Origin: Cydia pomonella
Lineage: Eukaryota > Arthropoda > Insecta > Lepidoptera > Tortricidae
Length of the DNA stretch: 64,000 nucleotides
Assembly: GCF_033807575.1 (NCBI RefSeq)
Contig: NC_084715.1
Span: forward strand, 5,257,349 to 5,321,348
Reading direction: 5' to 3'
A model generated the notes under the pieces. That model saw only the letters and a program-made list of their open reading frames with translations, had not been told where the DNA came from and did no database searches. The position numbers and the translations under genes were made by a program. Shown here piece after piece: positions 30,185-41,592 of the stretch; the stretch's first letter is position 1; the number at the start of each line of letters is the position of its first letter.

Positions 30185-32373
30185 CAAAAGAAGCGAGTAT
30201 GCGGCCGCCCTTCAGACATTGACCTTCATTCCATTCGGCTGTTTTAGCTACGCTAGGGCTGTTACGCGTTAGTTCGCAAATATTTCCCGATCTTAGGGTT
30301 ATCACGCTCGGCTGCGATGAGGAAAATGGGACGGCCGATAAAAAAGGTAACGAATTATAAAAAAGCGGAGGCACAATCGCGAGCGCGGACGTGTGGGAGG
30401 TGGGCGAAATGAAATGAAATAATGAAAAAAATGGGCAAAAAGCAGTACAAACATGCATTGTCCTGGCTCCCCCCTTAATGAGAGGGTGTGGGGCGGGGGT
30501 CGCACGCGTGGTACTGAAGTGGCTGATTATCACCTGATTCCATCTGTGATCGGGCGGTGTCCGCTGGGCTAATCGCAATGTTGAAAGCGGTGTCTGTTAA
30601 AATTCCACTTAAAAGTCTAAGAGATGCGCGACTGGCAGTTTGATATCTGAAGACTAAGACTAAATAAACACAAGGACTAATTTGTTCCGATATAAAAAAA
30701 AAATGTATATTAAGTATGTTGATGTTTATTGTTAACCAACAAATCTAAGAGTTTGACCGCGATTATGAATTCTAAACTAGCTGGAGGAAATCCTGAAAGA
30801 CTACGACTTTTATAGACTTCCAAGGATAGATCGTGGATCTTTTCTACGCAATTCATCCTCAGTTGACGCTCGCACCGCGAGAGTCACTTGTTTCGCTCGT
30901 CGTTCTAATTTCAAACACGGGTGCGTCCGCGCGGGCGTTTTAAAATTCGAACATATTAGACGTCGAAAAACGGAGGCCCGAAATTAATTTGTTTATGCGA
31001 AACAAAGGTGGGTGCTGCCTGCATGCACCCGTGCCTCGCCCACCTCCCGAAAAAAAGAAAAAAAGCAGGAAAAAAAGGGGGGAGGGGTTCCCACACCCTC
31101 CCGCGGCGCGATCGGCATCGGCCTTCTTTTTTTAATCGCGTTGCATTCAGCATGGTCGTTTTTGGTAAGCACACACTGCGCGTTGCCTATTTTCCAATTT
31201 AGATTGCTTTGTATTACCGGTTGAGCGATGCGCAATAGTTTTTGAGGCTCGTGACACGTCAACGGCGGAAATTAAATTCTCTGTAAAATAAAAATCTCGC
31301 AGGGCTTTACGCGAAAATTGCGCGCGTCCCAAGAACGCGCCCGTATTTCTGTGTGGGATTTAATTTTATATCTACTCTTTGAAAAGCGCTTATGCGTTTC
31401 CGAAAACTGGTTATGTCTAACGTGAAGTCCGCAAACAAAAAATAAATTATATTAAAAACGAAAATGTGTAACCATAAGATTAATATTTTTCATAATTTAT
31501 AAAGAAAAAAAAACCTTTTTTAAACCTTTGATGCTAATATGATAAAGATTTTTAAGAAAAGGTATAATTTTATACAGATGGTAGTGTTAAACTAAGCAAA
31601 TCTTGTAAATAGTATGCGTACGTATTACTAGGTAACGATTTACTAGGTATTTAGGTACGTACACCTAAATCTCAATCATTAACTCAACCAGGACAATATG
31701 ATTTTCAATATCGCTTTCTGATATACCTATCTCATCAAACTTTAAAACACCGCGATAAAATAAAAATAAAAACATAAAATATGCTTTAGGTCGATGTTAC
31801 TGGAAAACCGCAAGACTCAATAATTTATAACATTATTACCCATTTATTAGGTCTTCGCATAACTGCCGGGTGCCACGATATAATTACAAATAAATAAACA
31901 GGGACACAACTAGGGATGTGCAAGTCACGGGAATGTTCCTGACTAAAGAAAATATGTGCTATGTTTAAGTAACATTTAAAAGATAACTGGTTTTCGGTTC
32001 TCAATAAGCCGCTAGTGGCATAAGGATGCAATGATCTCAATCTCTTTTAATACGAGTTTCCTTGCAATGTGTGATTTTTCACTAGCTCCTGCAACATGTT
32101 AACTTCGTATCGAGATCTGACAAGGTTGTGTCCTAACTTTTTGTCTGAAACCGCTATTGTATGTATGATATACAAAATAAATATTTATATATTTAAAGAT
32201 ACCACCTTGATAAGTATAGAATATAACTTCTTGCAAGAATACGTAGGTACAAGGTGTTACAACGTGTTATATGTCCTATATGTCCTATTTCACCCGGAAC
32301 ATTTTTTCACGATATTTATTTTATATTGAGTAGGGCGATTAACGACGATTACGACGACGACGACGGGCGAGGG
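30185..32373. other. No gene recognised; GC-rich patches
   Basis: Patches at 30190-30560 and 30890-31340 are GC-richer with CG dinucleotides, and short frames occur on both strands by chance. GGGTGCTGCCTGCATGCACCC at about 31010 forms a small hairpin. No exon signature was found. 31908-31955 (TAGGGATGTGCAAG) may be a degraded MITE end. Confidence 0.4.
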
Positions 32374-32430
32374 GACTGCTTACCATCAGGCGGGCCGTAT
32401 GCTTGTTTGCCACCGACGTAGTATAAAAAA
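32374..32430 (+). mobile_element. LINE 3' tip, CGGCCCGCC family
   Basis: GGACTGCTTACCATCAGGCG, GGCCGTATGCTTGTTTGCCA and CCGACGTAGTATAAAAAAAC: only the last 57 bp, directly after a GACGACGACG run. Confidence 0.75.
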
Positions 32431-33280
32431 ACGCATTCTTAAAAATTGAAATGAGATAAATAAAATCACACATTGTTAAATTCATACGTCGCTTTAATAT
32501 CCATTACCGTATCATTTTCCTCGTGGGTAAAAAAAATACTGAAAGCTCCCTAATTTGAGGAACATTTCCGGGAATATTCAAGGAGCTCATCACTAGATAT
32601 AACTCAAGTATCAAAATCCCTGATAATTAGTTCGCTGGAGCAATAAATATCCCCAAGATGATTATTATGCGGTGCCCAATCACTAGGAATGAAGGCACTG
32701 CTGTAATTATTTCCATTATTTGTGTTAAAGTGCATGAAAAGGAAACGTTAGTGTTTATTGTTGAAGAAAGCAAATTAATAATATACTTTTATAAAAATAT
32801 GGGACTGGTTGAAATACTGATCATATGAACGATTCACTTATTTAAAGAGTGAATGATAATTTGTGCCAATTCTAGAACTTTAGGCCCCCGGGTAGGGTGA
32901 CCAAATTTTTCTATTCCTTGCTTTTTGTGCATAACCATGTATTTTTCTTATACAATTATTTTTATTTATTTTATTATTTTTAAAAATAAAAATATCCATT
33001 CAACTACTACAAAACGCAGTACATCTTATAATGCAGCAGCCAACTCCTATATAATTAACTCGCCCGTAATTAGTGGACAAAGAAATCACCGGGCGATACC
33101 ATCGTGCATAAGTAGCTCTAATTACCCCATTGTGTAACTAAAGCGATTGTGTCACTGGGGATCAATGATATTGTGTAGGTGGACGAACTTTCCTTTTTAA
33201 AAATTGCAATTGATAAAGATGGTTTATTCAAGTAGGCATATTACAATGCGCTTATGAACGTCAAATGAAGCTACACCGGC
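32431..33280. promoter_or_regulatory. Repeat-poor tract, possible regulatory DNA (speculative)
   Basis: I found no repeat copies. 32620-32760 and 33040-33190 have balanced complexity with several TAATTA/TAATT cores (homeodomain-type) and GGACAAAG (SOX/TCF-type). Such motifs are short and occur by chance. The call rests mainly on absence of repeats and needs cross-species conservation. Confidence 0.2.
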
Positions 33281-33284
33281 TCTA

Positions 33285-33400
33285 ACCCTACACCTCAGCT
33301 TCGTGAAGATTGAATTCCCTCCCTCAATTGGAGGAGGGTATCTCAATATAGGACCGGCAAGAAACTCGGCGGGACACATCTTTTCAAAACATCACATCTT
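33285..33400. repeat. Interspersed repeat with CCGGCAAGAAACTCGGCGGG
   Basis: CCTACACCTCAGCTTCGTGA, CTCAATTGGAGGAGGGTATC, AATATAGGACCGGCAAGAAA and CTCGGCGGGACACATCTTTT. I recall this string as common in lepidopteran genomes. No second copy is in the window and the class is unknown. Confidence 0.55.
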
Positions 33401-34403
33401 ATAATATAATTTAAATTACTCTAGAGTTCATGCAATCACATACTTATAGGAGATACTCTTCTTTATATAAATTTGATTTTAAAATGCTTGAGTTAGGTCT
33501 CATTTATAGGTAACTGAGACAGTTAGTAAACTTTTGATGGTTTTGGGGTTGTTGGTCATACACACCATCAAACAAAATGTACTACTGACGCAGGTACTAA
33601 ATAAAAGTACTATGGTTTCCCTCCAGAAACTTTTCATACAAAAAAGTCCCTAAACCGGGAATTGCCAGTTCTCCTCGTATAAACCAGTACCGGGAGTATC
33701 CCGTATCAAAACGCATTTACAAATACTTTTTGTACCTTTAATGGTCATTATCAATTTCATCACATGCCATTGGGACTAACGAACTCCCCTCCTTTGAAAT
33801 ACCAGCCCTCTGGATTTGACTTAATAACAAAGAAGGTTTATTTAAAATGGTGTAATTAAGGAGAAATCATTGCGGCTGATAATATCGCATTAGGCAAAGC
33901 ATGAAATGGCCTACATGTTCTATAATAAGCTATTAATTGGTATGTAAGTGTTTCTGTAATTACCACTAATGCATTTGGAAATATTTCGTGTGTATGTCAG
34001 ATCACTATCGAGTTACTGTAAGTGTATTACGTGAATTAAATGCAGAGATAATTTCCTTTGTTTAAGTAAATTCTTCTCTTGTTGGCTTTATTACAATGCT
34101 CACATCACCATGGTTTTTATTATTGACCGAAGTGTTAACGAAACTCACCATTTTAACTTGGGAAAAATTCTTTCGCATGTCCGGATGTTTTCCTCTACAG
34201 ATCGCATTTCTCGATCGATTCTCGTGAAATTTCGTGAGCAGGATCAGTAGTTAGATAGTATTTTTCTGTCTTTTCATTTTTTGAAAAAAGTTGATTATAG
34301 TGAAAATAGGTATAAAAGACTGTGAAAATGACCCATTGATGTAAATATTTTTACATTTTTAAGCCAATCGCGAGGTTTACAGCTCACAGAGCCACTAGTC
34401 TAT
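33401..34403. other. No gene recognised, repeat-poor
   Basis: Unique-looking sequence without supported frames or repeats. It continues the repeat-poor tract. Confidence 0.4.
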
Positions 34404-34737
34404 AAAGCCCGTCACGGACGGAGTGATAATATAAGATACGGCATCATACGATATCTTTTACGTCTATTTGACAGAGTCCACACACGAAACTGGATTAATT
34501 ATATATTTTGCTATTTTACGATATCTTATCGCAAGGCATCGTACGAGTAAGATACCTTGCGGTATATAGCTCGGTACATTACTATATATTTTGGTATATT
34601 TTGTCTCTCACAATGTAGACAGACAGCGATATATATTTTGGTATCGTTGGCGTGTGTGGTGCTTAGTAATACTCTAAAATATCTGTCGATATCTTTCGGT
34701 ATATTAATATCTTGTCGCTCCATCTGTGTCGGGCTTA
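34404..34737. mobile_element. MITE, AAAGCCCGTCACGGACGGAG termini
   Basis: AAAGCCCGTCACGGACGGAG at the left and CGCTCCATCTGTGTCGGGCTT at the right are inverted with mismatches. The body holds repeated ATATTTTGGTAT and GATATCTT motifs, some in opposite orientation, and no domain in its 85-codon frames. Confidence 0.75.
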
Positions 34738-35539
34738 ATTTGATTGGTAATGTCGTAATATTTGTAATAATAGGATTGTACAATCTAAAGTGTTTCCGTT
34801 TAAGGCGGTTTAAATAGCTTATTGTTTATTTACATTTACCTTTAGCCTTCTTTAAGATTTTCCTTAGCTTTCTCTCTTATTTACTATATTATAATCTTGC
34901 TGTATTATAATCAGTACCGTCAATTGGGATAACTGGATACATATGGGGTAACTTTGCCCAATATTTATTGACTATGACCTAATCTAATTAGCTGGGGTGC
35001 AAAATTGAAATTGTATCCCGATTCAAAGATTGTAAAAAGTACACTGCTGTCAGTCATGTTCATATATGTCATTGGGTAATATATCCTTGTCTAATTTTAC
35101 CCCTACTGTCCCCAGGAACCCTACTTGACGGTACCTACTAGTAGCTACCTTATACTTAAATTCCGACTAGTCAATATACTGTGCGTACGTAAATTAAGTT
35201 ATGTATTTTACTTTTTCCTCTAGAGATAAATCCTCACGGCTGATTTCATATAGATTAGTTTTTCACTATTATACTGAAGACAAAATGCATCAGTTTCTGC
35301 AGAAACGTTTAGTTTAGACAAATTTACCCGCGTTTAGGGCATTTATACCCGATTTATATACTCTGCTTTTCACTTGAATTACTACGAATGCTTATTTTAG
35401 GTTATTTTACCGTATATATCATAAAAGACTAAAGAAGTGAGTATTCGAACCCGCGTCGCGAACGGCCGCGTGGGTCACGCCGAGCCCCAGTTGCATCAGT
35501 GCCAGTTCATATGGCAGATTTTAAACTTTATTACTAAGT
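34738..35539. other. No gene recognised
   Basis: AT-rich sequence with a GC-richer patch at 35440-35510. Nothing matched. Confidence 0.4.
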
Positions 35540-35671
35540 TAATAAGACTTCAAATCTTCAAGAATACAGCCTACTCCCATCTCAAAGGCCGGCAACACAC
35601 TTACTCTCTGGTACCTACCGCGTACTATTAGGCGATTTGTCTGCTGGTTTGCCTCCTGTATATATATTTTA
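35540..35671 (+). mobile_element. LINE 3' end, GAGGCAAACGAGCAGACGGA family
   Basis: CTCCCATCTCAAAGGCCGGC, AACACACTTACTCTCTGGTA and GCGATTTGTCTGCTGGTTTG then CCTCCTGTATATA. Inverse of 23.96-24.07 kb, diverged. Confidence 0.55.
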
Positions 35672-35815
35672 ATGAGCCTACGTTAGTATCCCACTGCTGG
35701 GCAATGGCCTCTCCTTGTTTTCTCCACTCGACCCTGTCATTGGCATTTTCCCACCATTTCGGGTAGAATGCGTCCAATTCGTCCCGCCACCTCCTTTTCA
35801 GTCTGCTTGACCAAT
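35672..35815 (-). pseudogene. Non-LTR RT C-terminus (KRRWRDELDAF..EAIAQQWD)
   Basis: An open minus-strand frame reads RLKRRWRDELDAFYPKWW then ENANDRVEWRKQGEAIAQQW and DTNVGS. R-W-R-D-x-L-D, D-R-x-x-W-R and E-A-x-A-Q-Q-W-D are C-terminal motifs I associate with RTE-type elements. It lies back to back with the preceding LINE 3' end. Short, no catalytic motifs. Confidence 0.75.
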
Positions 35816-36377
35816 ATTATCAAAGAAAAAAAAAACTAGAACATCAACTTTACGAGCATTAGAAGTATAAAGTATATTTCTGACCGCTCCTCCTACTTCC
35901 TACCTAACCCAGAACGCTCCGCGTCAGATGTCTCTGGAGTTCGTTTACTGGATATTAATGAGCCCATTAATCCTCGTAATTAGGTCATTAGCCGCGATCG
36001 GGTGGCCGGCGAATGAGTTTTTATCCGAGGAGTTGCAGTTTTTCAAGAATAGCAATGTTGTGTGCAAGCTTCCAAGAAGAAGAATGTTTTACAAGTACCA
36101 TGTTGTAACTTGTAACAATTAGACATTTTCTTCTTAATATGAGAAAGGCCAAAAAGTACTTAAATCTAATAAAGGATATATCTACATCTCTAAGTATATA
36201 GTGTCGTGCTGGAAATTAATATTTTACTCGAAGAGTTAGTTGCAATATTTTTAAAGAATAGCAATATGGTGTGCAAGAACTTGATGCGAGAGAAGTGAGT
36301 TGTATTGGTACAACTAAAAGGGTTACGACTTGCATGAACTAAATAAGTTATTGGCAAAAATTTCACTTTTGGTACAA
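35816..36377. other. No gene recognised
   Basis: A patch at 35930-36010 (GAGCCCATTAATCCTCGTAA, GGTCATTAGCCGCGATCGGG) is compact and GC-balanced. TTTTTCAAGAATAGCAATGT at 36040 and TTTTTAAAGAATAGCAATAT at 36248 suggest a local duplication of about 80 bp (AGTT..GTGTGCAAG). Confidence 0.45.
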
Positions 36378-36668
36378 GCTTTTATCGCTGACTGTACTTT
36401 TTTTTCCATAGGCAACTAATACTCATCGAGATAATTCTAAAAACCCCAAACACAATTAGGTTGCGTTGTTTTATGACAGAGTTCCTATGGCTACCTCATG
36501 TCTCCATCATCAGATCAGCTTGATGGTACCATAATATTGCATTGTCACCCGACTTGCATATGTATGCAAATTTTCAGCTTCATCGGAAACCGGAAAGTGG
36601 GTCAAATTTAACTTGCAAGATTTGTCCCATACATGCTAACAAGGCAAACTAAATAAAAGCTTGTAAAA
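36378..36668 (+). mobile_element. 280-bp repeat family, copy 2
   Basis: It starts GCTGACTGTAC and continues CAACTAATACTCATCGAGAT, GACAGAGTTCCTATGGCTAC, GATCAGCTTGATGGTACCAT, CTTCATCGGAAACCGGAAAG and TGGGTCAAATTTAACTTGCA, to AAATAAAAGCTTGTAAAAAG. Inverse of 28.77-29.04 kb. Confidence 0.75.
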
Positions 36669-37044
36669 AGGGGTAGACATCAAATAAGAGAGATCGGCGT
36701 AATGTTGTACCAGGTTTCAGGAATTAACGGGACTTGCATTAAAAAGGAAACTTTGAAACTGTACCAGCAAGAGTACCACTAAGAACAATTTGTAATTGTC
36801 TCTCCCATTCTTTTCTGAACATATTTATTAATTTGATTGGTGAGGTACGTACCTAATTTGAAAAAAAAACTCATTGACCACATATTGTTTTGAATTGATC
36901 TTATGTATGTCTAAATACAAGTTTTTCATCAAGTTATCACAGCGACAAAGTAGCAATTGACCACTTGCTCTATCCTTTCTAATGTGAACTACTGTTTTAC
37001 GAGTATCTACTTAAATTACAAAACTAGTGAGCTACATACTCAAG

Positions 37045-37234
37045 AGGCCCATTTCTCGAACGCTATTAGTCTAATATTATTAATATTTTGCCATGGAAAC
37101 CCATTCGACTTGACAGGGGCCTATTTCTCGAACGGTATTAGTCTATATTATTGGTGTGTTGCTATGGTTACCCATACGACTTGACAGTTCGTGGACTAAG
37201 AATATTAGTCTAATACCATTTGAGAAATGGGCCC
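37045..37234. mobile_element. MITE with duplicated left arm
   Basis: AGGCCCATTTCTCGAACGCT (37045) and GGGCCTATTTCTCGAACGGT (37117) both match, inverted, the right end CCATTTGAGAAATGGGCCC. ATTAGTCTAATATT follows each. GACTTGACAG also occurs twice. The left half is therefore tandemly duplicated (about 72 bp). Confidence 0.75.
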
Positions 37235-38030
37235 AAGGTCACTTTTTATTAGACTAATAATATTTAAGATTCTATAGCAAAAACACTAGAAGATAATTTT
37301 ACATAGGTTTCATTTCAAAGCAGTCTTATTTCTACTGAGAGGTTTTTTCCTCCTAGTCAGTTAATAGAGGTGCGTCCATGATTTATAACCGGTTAATTTC
37401 ATGATAATGAGCCGCTGCGCAACTGCAGTATTCTGAGAGGACACTTTAGTTCTACTTTAGTTTATGAAAAAAATATATATGTAAACTAAAGATTATCCTA
37501 AGTCTAAATGAAAAGAAAGTTAAGTTCAGTGATTTCTTTGCTTATTTTGTGTTATAAAGCAATTAATAATGTACCTAGTTACACTTTGACAAAACAATTG
37601 ATATTGCATTAACGTTTAATGTTTTAAACAGTTCCATATGAGCTTATGAAACAAAACAGTAAATTTTACTGTTCCGAAAAGGCAGCAAATTTTACTGTTT
37701 TGAGTACCTGTAGTGACTGTTCGTTTATTTCTATCGTTTTTTGAATACTTCGAAATGTTCAAACAGTTAACTTTACTATTTTGTATTTTTCTGTTTTTCA
37801 AACATTTGTTGATATTGTATAAAGCAGTTTAATGTGTGCTCGATGGATCTTTTTTTTTGGTGAAGTAGCTAATACAATACTAATCCATCAGGCCTGTCTT
37901 GCAGGGGCGGGTGGACAAACCAGTCACTGTATCGTTTTTTGAAAAATATAATGGCACTTTCCAAAGTCAATTGTGTTTCAAAATTTTACCTTTATAATAA
38001 TCGAACTACGTGACTATTTAGACGGTTTTT
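37235..38030. other. No gene recognised
   Basis: AT-rich. AAATTTTACTGTT occurs twice near 37660-37700. No other structure. Confidence 0.4.
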
Positions 38031-38105
38031 AGGGTTCCGTAGCCAAATGGCAAAAAATGGAACCCTTATAGATTCGTCATGTCCGTCTGTCTGTCCGATT
38101 ATTAA
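38031..38105 (+). mobile_element. Repeat end, AGGGTTCCGTAGCC fragment
   Basis: TTTAGGGTTCCGTAGCCAAA, TGGCAAAAAATGGAACCCTT and GTCCGTCTGTCTGTCCGAT. One end of a GGGTTCCGTA-terminated family related to 2.05-2.47 kb, truncated. Confidence 0.6.
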
Positions 38106-38289
38106 TTTAGTTTAGCGCCAATATGGTCCTCAAGGAGCGATTATGTCGGGAATTAGGCACAGGTATTTCTGCCAGAGATTTGTCCGCACACATTGATAGT
38201 TTTTTTCGCCAAGCGCATCTGCCAGAAAAATTCGTCAAACCTATCTGAACATACAATACAGTGTTTCCTTAGCTATTGTTAATAAAAAA

Positions 38290-38955
38290 ATCGTAAAACA
38301 ACCTTCGAGAAACACAAAGCCGTTCACGCAGCTATGTCGATTCTCAGTAGCTCCGAACTAGATAAATACAAAGCTAGCCTCATTAAATGGCGTATAAACT
38401 ACACGCTGCATTATTATAAGTGTTTCTCTATAAATTGTTTATAAGGAAGTCATTACACAACCTCAGGATCTAGGAACAGCCAGAAACACAAACTGAAAAC
38501 TTTACTGTATAAAGAATTCGCAATACAACCTTAGAACCTAGGCAACACAAAAGTTCACACAGCTACATATGTCCATTCTCAGTAGCTCCGAAATAGATAA
38601 ATACGAAGCTAACCTTATTCAATGGCATATTAACAACACGCTGCATTATTATACGTGTTTCCCTAGAAATTGTTTGCAATACAACCTAAGAATCTAGGAA
38701 CACCACCAGTAACACAAAAGTTCACACAGCTATGTGTTTATAAGGAATTCATAACACAGTCTTTACGATCTAGGAACATGGCTATGTTCCTAGAACTATA
38801 AACTAAAAACTCCACTGTATAAAGAATTCGCAATACAACCCTAGAACCCAGGAACACAAAAGTTCACACAGCGGTGTCGATTCTCAATAGCTCCGAACTA
38901 GATAAATACAATGCTAGCCTCATTAAATGGCATATAAACTCCACGGTGCATTACA
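38290..38955. repeat. Degenerate tandem array, three to four irregular units
   Basis: The module ACACAAAAGTTCACACAGCT, ATTCTCAGTAGCTCCGAA, ATAGATAAATAC and CATTAAATGG..ATAAAC..ACGCTGCATTA starts at about 38316, 38546 and 38847, with a partial unit at 38712. A second module, CGCAATACAACC..TAGAAC..AGGAACA, precedes each. ACTGTATAAAGAATTCGCAA is shared at 38503 and 38814. Period is irregular (about 230-300 bp). Confidence 0.75.
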
Positions 38956-39545
38956 TTAACGCGCGTAATACCTCTGGCCGGTATCGGGAGCGGATTGTAA
39001 TAAGTCCCAGTAATTTATGTTGCACGCTATTAAAGTAAGATTGTTGCGGCGGCAGTGTACAGGTGCTAGTCTTGACGGCAGTACGGCAATGTTTGAAAGT
39101 CGGCTGTGTATCGCAGGGTGTGTAATGTAATTCGGGCGATTTTCCGCAACTCGACGGCTGGCGCCTATTTTGCCAGCTGAACTCGAGGAATCCTATCAAA
39201 CCTTTGATGTTGAGTAGGATCTCGGGGAGGTCTCTCGGTGATCCGAGATGTTTATCCCCGTATGGAGCCACTCCGCTGCATTCTTCTGTCTCCATGCATC
39301 CTCGGCATAGGGGGACTGTCTGTGACACCTGTTATAGAAAGATGTTTGTTAAATAGTCCATGACCTGTTATGACACTGGGTATCATACTCAGTCGGACCT
39401 TCCCTAGTGGAAAGAGCGCCCTTGTGAGCTTTCTGCTGATGCCAGGCATGGTCTCTATGTTTTTCCAGTCTGGTTTATCCAGTGTTCTGTGTGTAGTTTC
39501 CCTGTACGTGCCACCAGCATTGAGTGGCAACAACAGCAGAAGCAT
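38951..39545 (-). pseudogene. LINE C-terminus: RNase H tail plus zinc knuckle, frameshifted
   Basis: Minus strand, first frame (39545-39310): NAGGTYRETTHRTLDKPDWK and IPSVITGHGLFNKHLSITGV. Second frame: VPLCRGCMETEE then CSGVAPYGDKHLGSPRDLPE and LLNIKGLIGFLEFSW. A run of five C at the junction (39313-39317) explains the one-base shift. Between METEE and CSGVAPY the usual His-containing stretch of the knuckle appears missing. Pattern fits non-LTR elements with an RNase H domain. Confidence 0.7.
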
Positions 39546-40030
39546 CGCAGGGCTTTTGAGTGTGACTTTTTTGTCGCAATTCGCGTGAGATAGTGTTTTT
39601 AATCTTTTTCGTATATTAGACAGGTAGTTTATATCGCACGCGACTCTTGATTTGCTAGTGGGATTGGTGTGGTGTAGTGTGTATCTTCTCCTCTTACTTT
39701 CTCTGTCTGTGGTTGTTCTTTCACGCTTAAGGATACATACTTTTCTTTACCATGTTTCAATTCGGCTACGTATGCATTGGTGTAGTCTTATTTTAGCATC
39801 AGACGTTATATTGATATCATAATAAATAAACTTAATACATTTTAAAATCCGTTAGCTCTCAATAGTCCTAAGCCTTAGCGAATGCTGTTTCTGCGTCCGT
39901 TTGGAGTATTCCCAATGTTTTATTAAGTTGTCGAGCCTCTACGCATCGGTTCCGCTTCCACACACGCCTGCCAAATATCCGAGACACTATTGTTTTGGTC
40001 TTGGCACCGGACTATGGCTATGTACACAAT
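39546..40030. other. No gene recognised
   Basis: The part next to 39545 could be more of the LINE (minus strand), but I could not follow a frame. Otherwise AT-rich. Confidence 0.4.
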
Positions 40031-40117
40031 TAGAGATGTGCCGTTCTCGAACACGTTCTCCGTTTCTTACGGGAAATATTTTCTAGCAAGAACGTTCTCG
40101 AAAAAGGCACAACTCTA
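40031..40117. mobile_element. Small MITE, TAGAGATGTGCC termini
   Basis: TAGAGATGTGCCGTTCTCGA and ACACGTTCTC at the left; AGAACGTTCTCGAAAAAGGC and ACAACTCTA at the right. 87 bp. Confidence 0.65.
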
Positions 40118-40314
40118 TACACAGCAACATGTCCTGTAAAATGACATAAGCAGGTATATGACAGAACTAATGTTGTTTTGTACCGATATTATGTTGTTCA
40201 GTCAACTGTCAGATTGGCCAAAGATTTTCTTCAATCATTCGTTAATTGACTAACTTTTTTACTGTATGTATTTGCGTGTGTGTGTAATTATTCCCCTGAA
40301 CTCTCTTGCCTACA
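40118..40314. other. Spacer, nothing seen
   Basis: AT-rich with a short GTGTGTGT run near 40275. Confidence 0.4.
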
Positions 40315-40500
40315 CCTATAGGAATGTTCATCATCATCATCATTTTATCCTCCTGTCACGCACTGCTGAGCATAGGTCTCTCTTCCTGTACGCCACTTAT
40401 CCCGGTCCTGGGTGAGTCATTCAGAAGCGCCCCGCTCTTTCAAATGTCGTCCATCCAACGACCTAACGGATGTCAGGCAGAAAGGCAGGATAGGAATGTT
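40315..40500 (-). pseudogene. Degenerate non-LTR RT C-terminus (GRWMDDI..ETYAQQ)
   Basis: Minus strand: GRWMDDI in one frame, then a stop; TQDRDKWRTGRETYAQQCVT in another, ending near a TGATGATGATGA tail. R-W-x-D-D-I and D-R-x-x-W..E-T-Y-A-Q-Q are C-terminal motifs of insect non-LTR elements. At least one frameshift and stops. Confidence 0.6.
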
Positions 40501-41434
40501 AAAGCGCTTTAATACTGTTTAAAACAGTAGACTGCGGACCGCAGCGATAGCGCGGGAGTCTGCGCCGTTGTTTTGCATTTTGATAATGTTATTGCGAACT
40601 ATCGCAGCGTAATTAAATCTGTCAGTGCGACGGTGGTTGATTTACATGTATGGAAAGTAAGCATTGTCATAGTCAAGATATAAGACTTATATGATTATAC
40701 AAGGGGTACATACTTTGATTAGATGCATATACTCATTAAAAAAATACTTTCATTGGATCATTCGTATCTTAGTCGTAGAAAACCTTTGTTTTATTTTCGG
40801 ATGTCATATTTAACGTTGTAAAGAATGAGTTTATTATATATTGTTATGTAGTGATGATCTTTATTTGCTTTTACATTATTATATAATAAATAGTTGACGA
40901 TTATTTTTTAAATTCATATACAGCTTAACATAAATTATACTGTAATTTACTACATATTATAAAATAAATAGAAACAGTAGTTTATTTTCATGAGTTAACA
41001 TATCGGCATATTCTCCCAGCGAATGTATCTAAATAACTCAGCTAATCTTGGGACCACAGCGTTAAATACCTAAAGGTACTATCTGAAAGTCACCGTACCC
41101 TTTAAGAATAGACAGGTGAATCATCTGGAGTAAGTAGCAGAGCTATAGCAATATTGCCTGAGCATGTATTTTTCTATAGTTTTCTAGGACCATAAAATCA
41201 AATTCGGAAACTATAGTGAAACTTCTGTTTCAAGTAGTTGGGCTATAGTAATCTTAGCAACGCTATATGTAAATTGTCAAAAGCTCCTGTGGTCCTCAAC
41301 ACCCAAAAGCGGCTACGCGGCTAAACAGCGGTTTTTGTTGACTATTCGCTCCAATATCATAGGACTTCATGACTCAATTATAGAAGATACTTACTTAGAT
41401 AAATATCTGGGAAGAACTCGGAAAACAGACCCCT
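40501..41434. other. No gene; possible old repeat
   Basis: CTATAGCAATATTGCCTGAGCATG at about 41137 resembles GTAGTAATATTGCCTGGCCATG at 41978, and GTGGTCCTC (41292) is the inverse of GAGGACCAC-type sequence near 42049. A pair of degraded related elements is possible. Confidence 0.35.
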
Positions 41435-41592
41435 GGGGCCTAGCCAAGATAACAATCGTTGATAGAAAACGCCAATCGAAATTGAAATAATGTATGGAAA
41501 TAATCACGTGACTTTTCGTAGCATCTTTCATCGCAATGCATTTTTTCTTTTCGTTTAGTGATTTGTGGAAATACGGTTATCATTTTGAGGCC
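41435..41592. mobile_element. MITE, GGCCTAGCCAAGATGACA family
   Basis: GGGGCCTAGCCAAGATAACA and ATCGTTGATAGAAAACGCCA at the left; GGTTATCATTTTGAGGCCTC, a degraded inverse, at the right. Shares AATCACGTGACTTTTCGTAG-type core with 29.1 kb. Confidence 0.7.

Noticed and set aside
30105..30578. 157-codon minus-strand frame, the longest in the window
   Set aside because: It starts inside a MITE (30084-30184), has no recognisable domain, and the composition is that of a GC-rich patch with few stops.
38290..38955. CRISPR-like array
   Set aside because: Units are long, irregular and diverged, without constant short repeats and unique spacers; the genome is eukaryotic.
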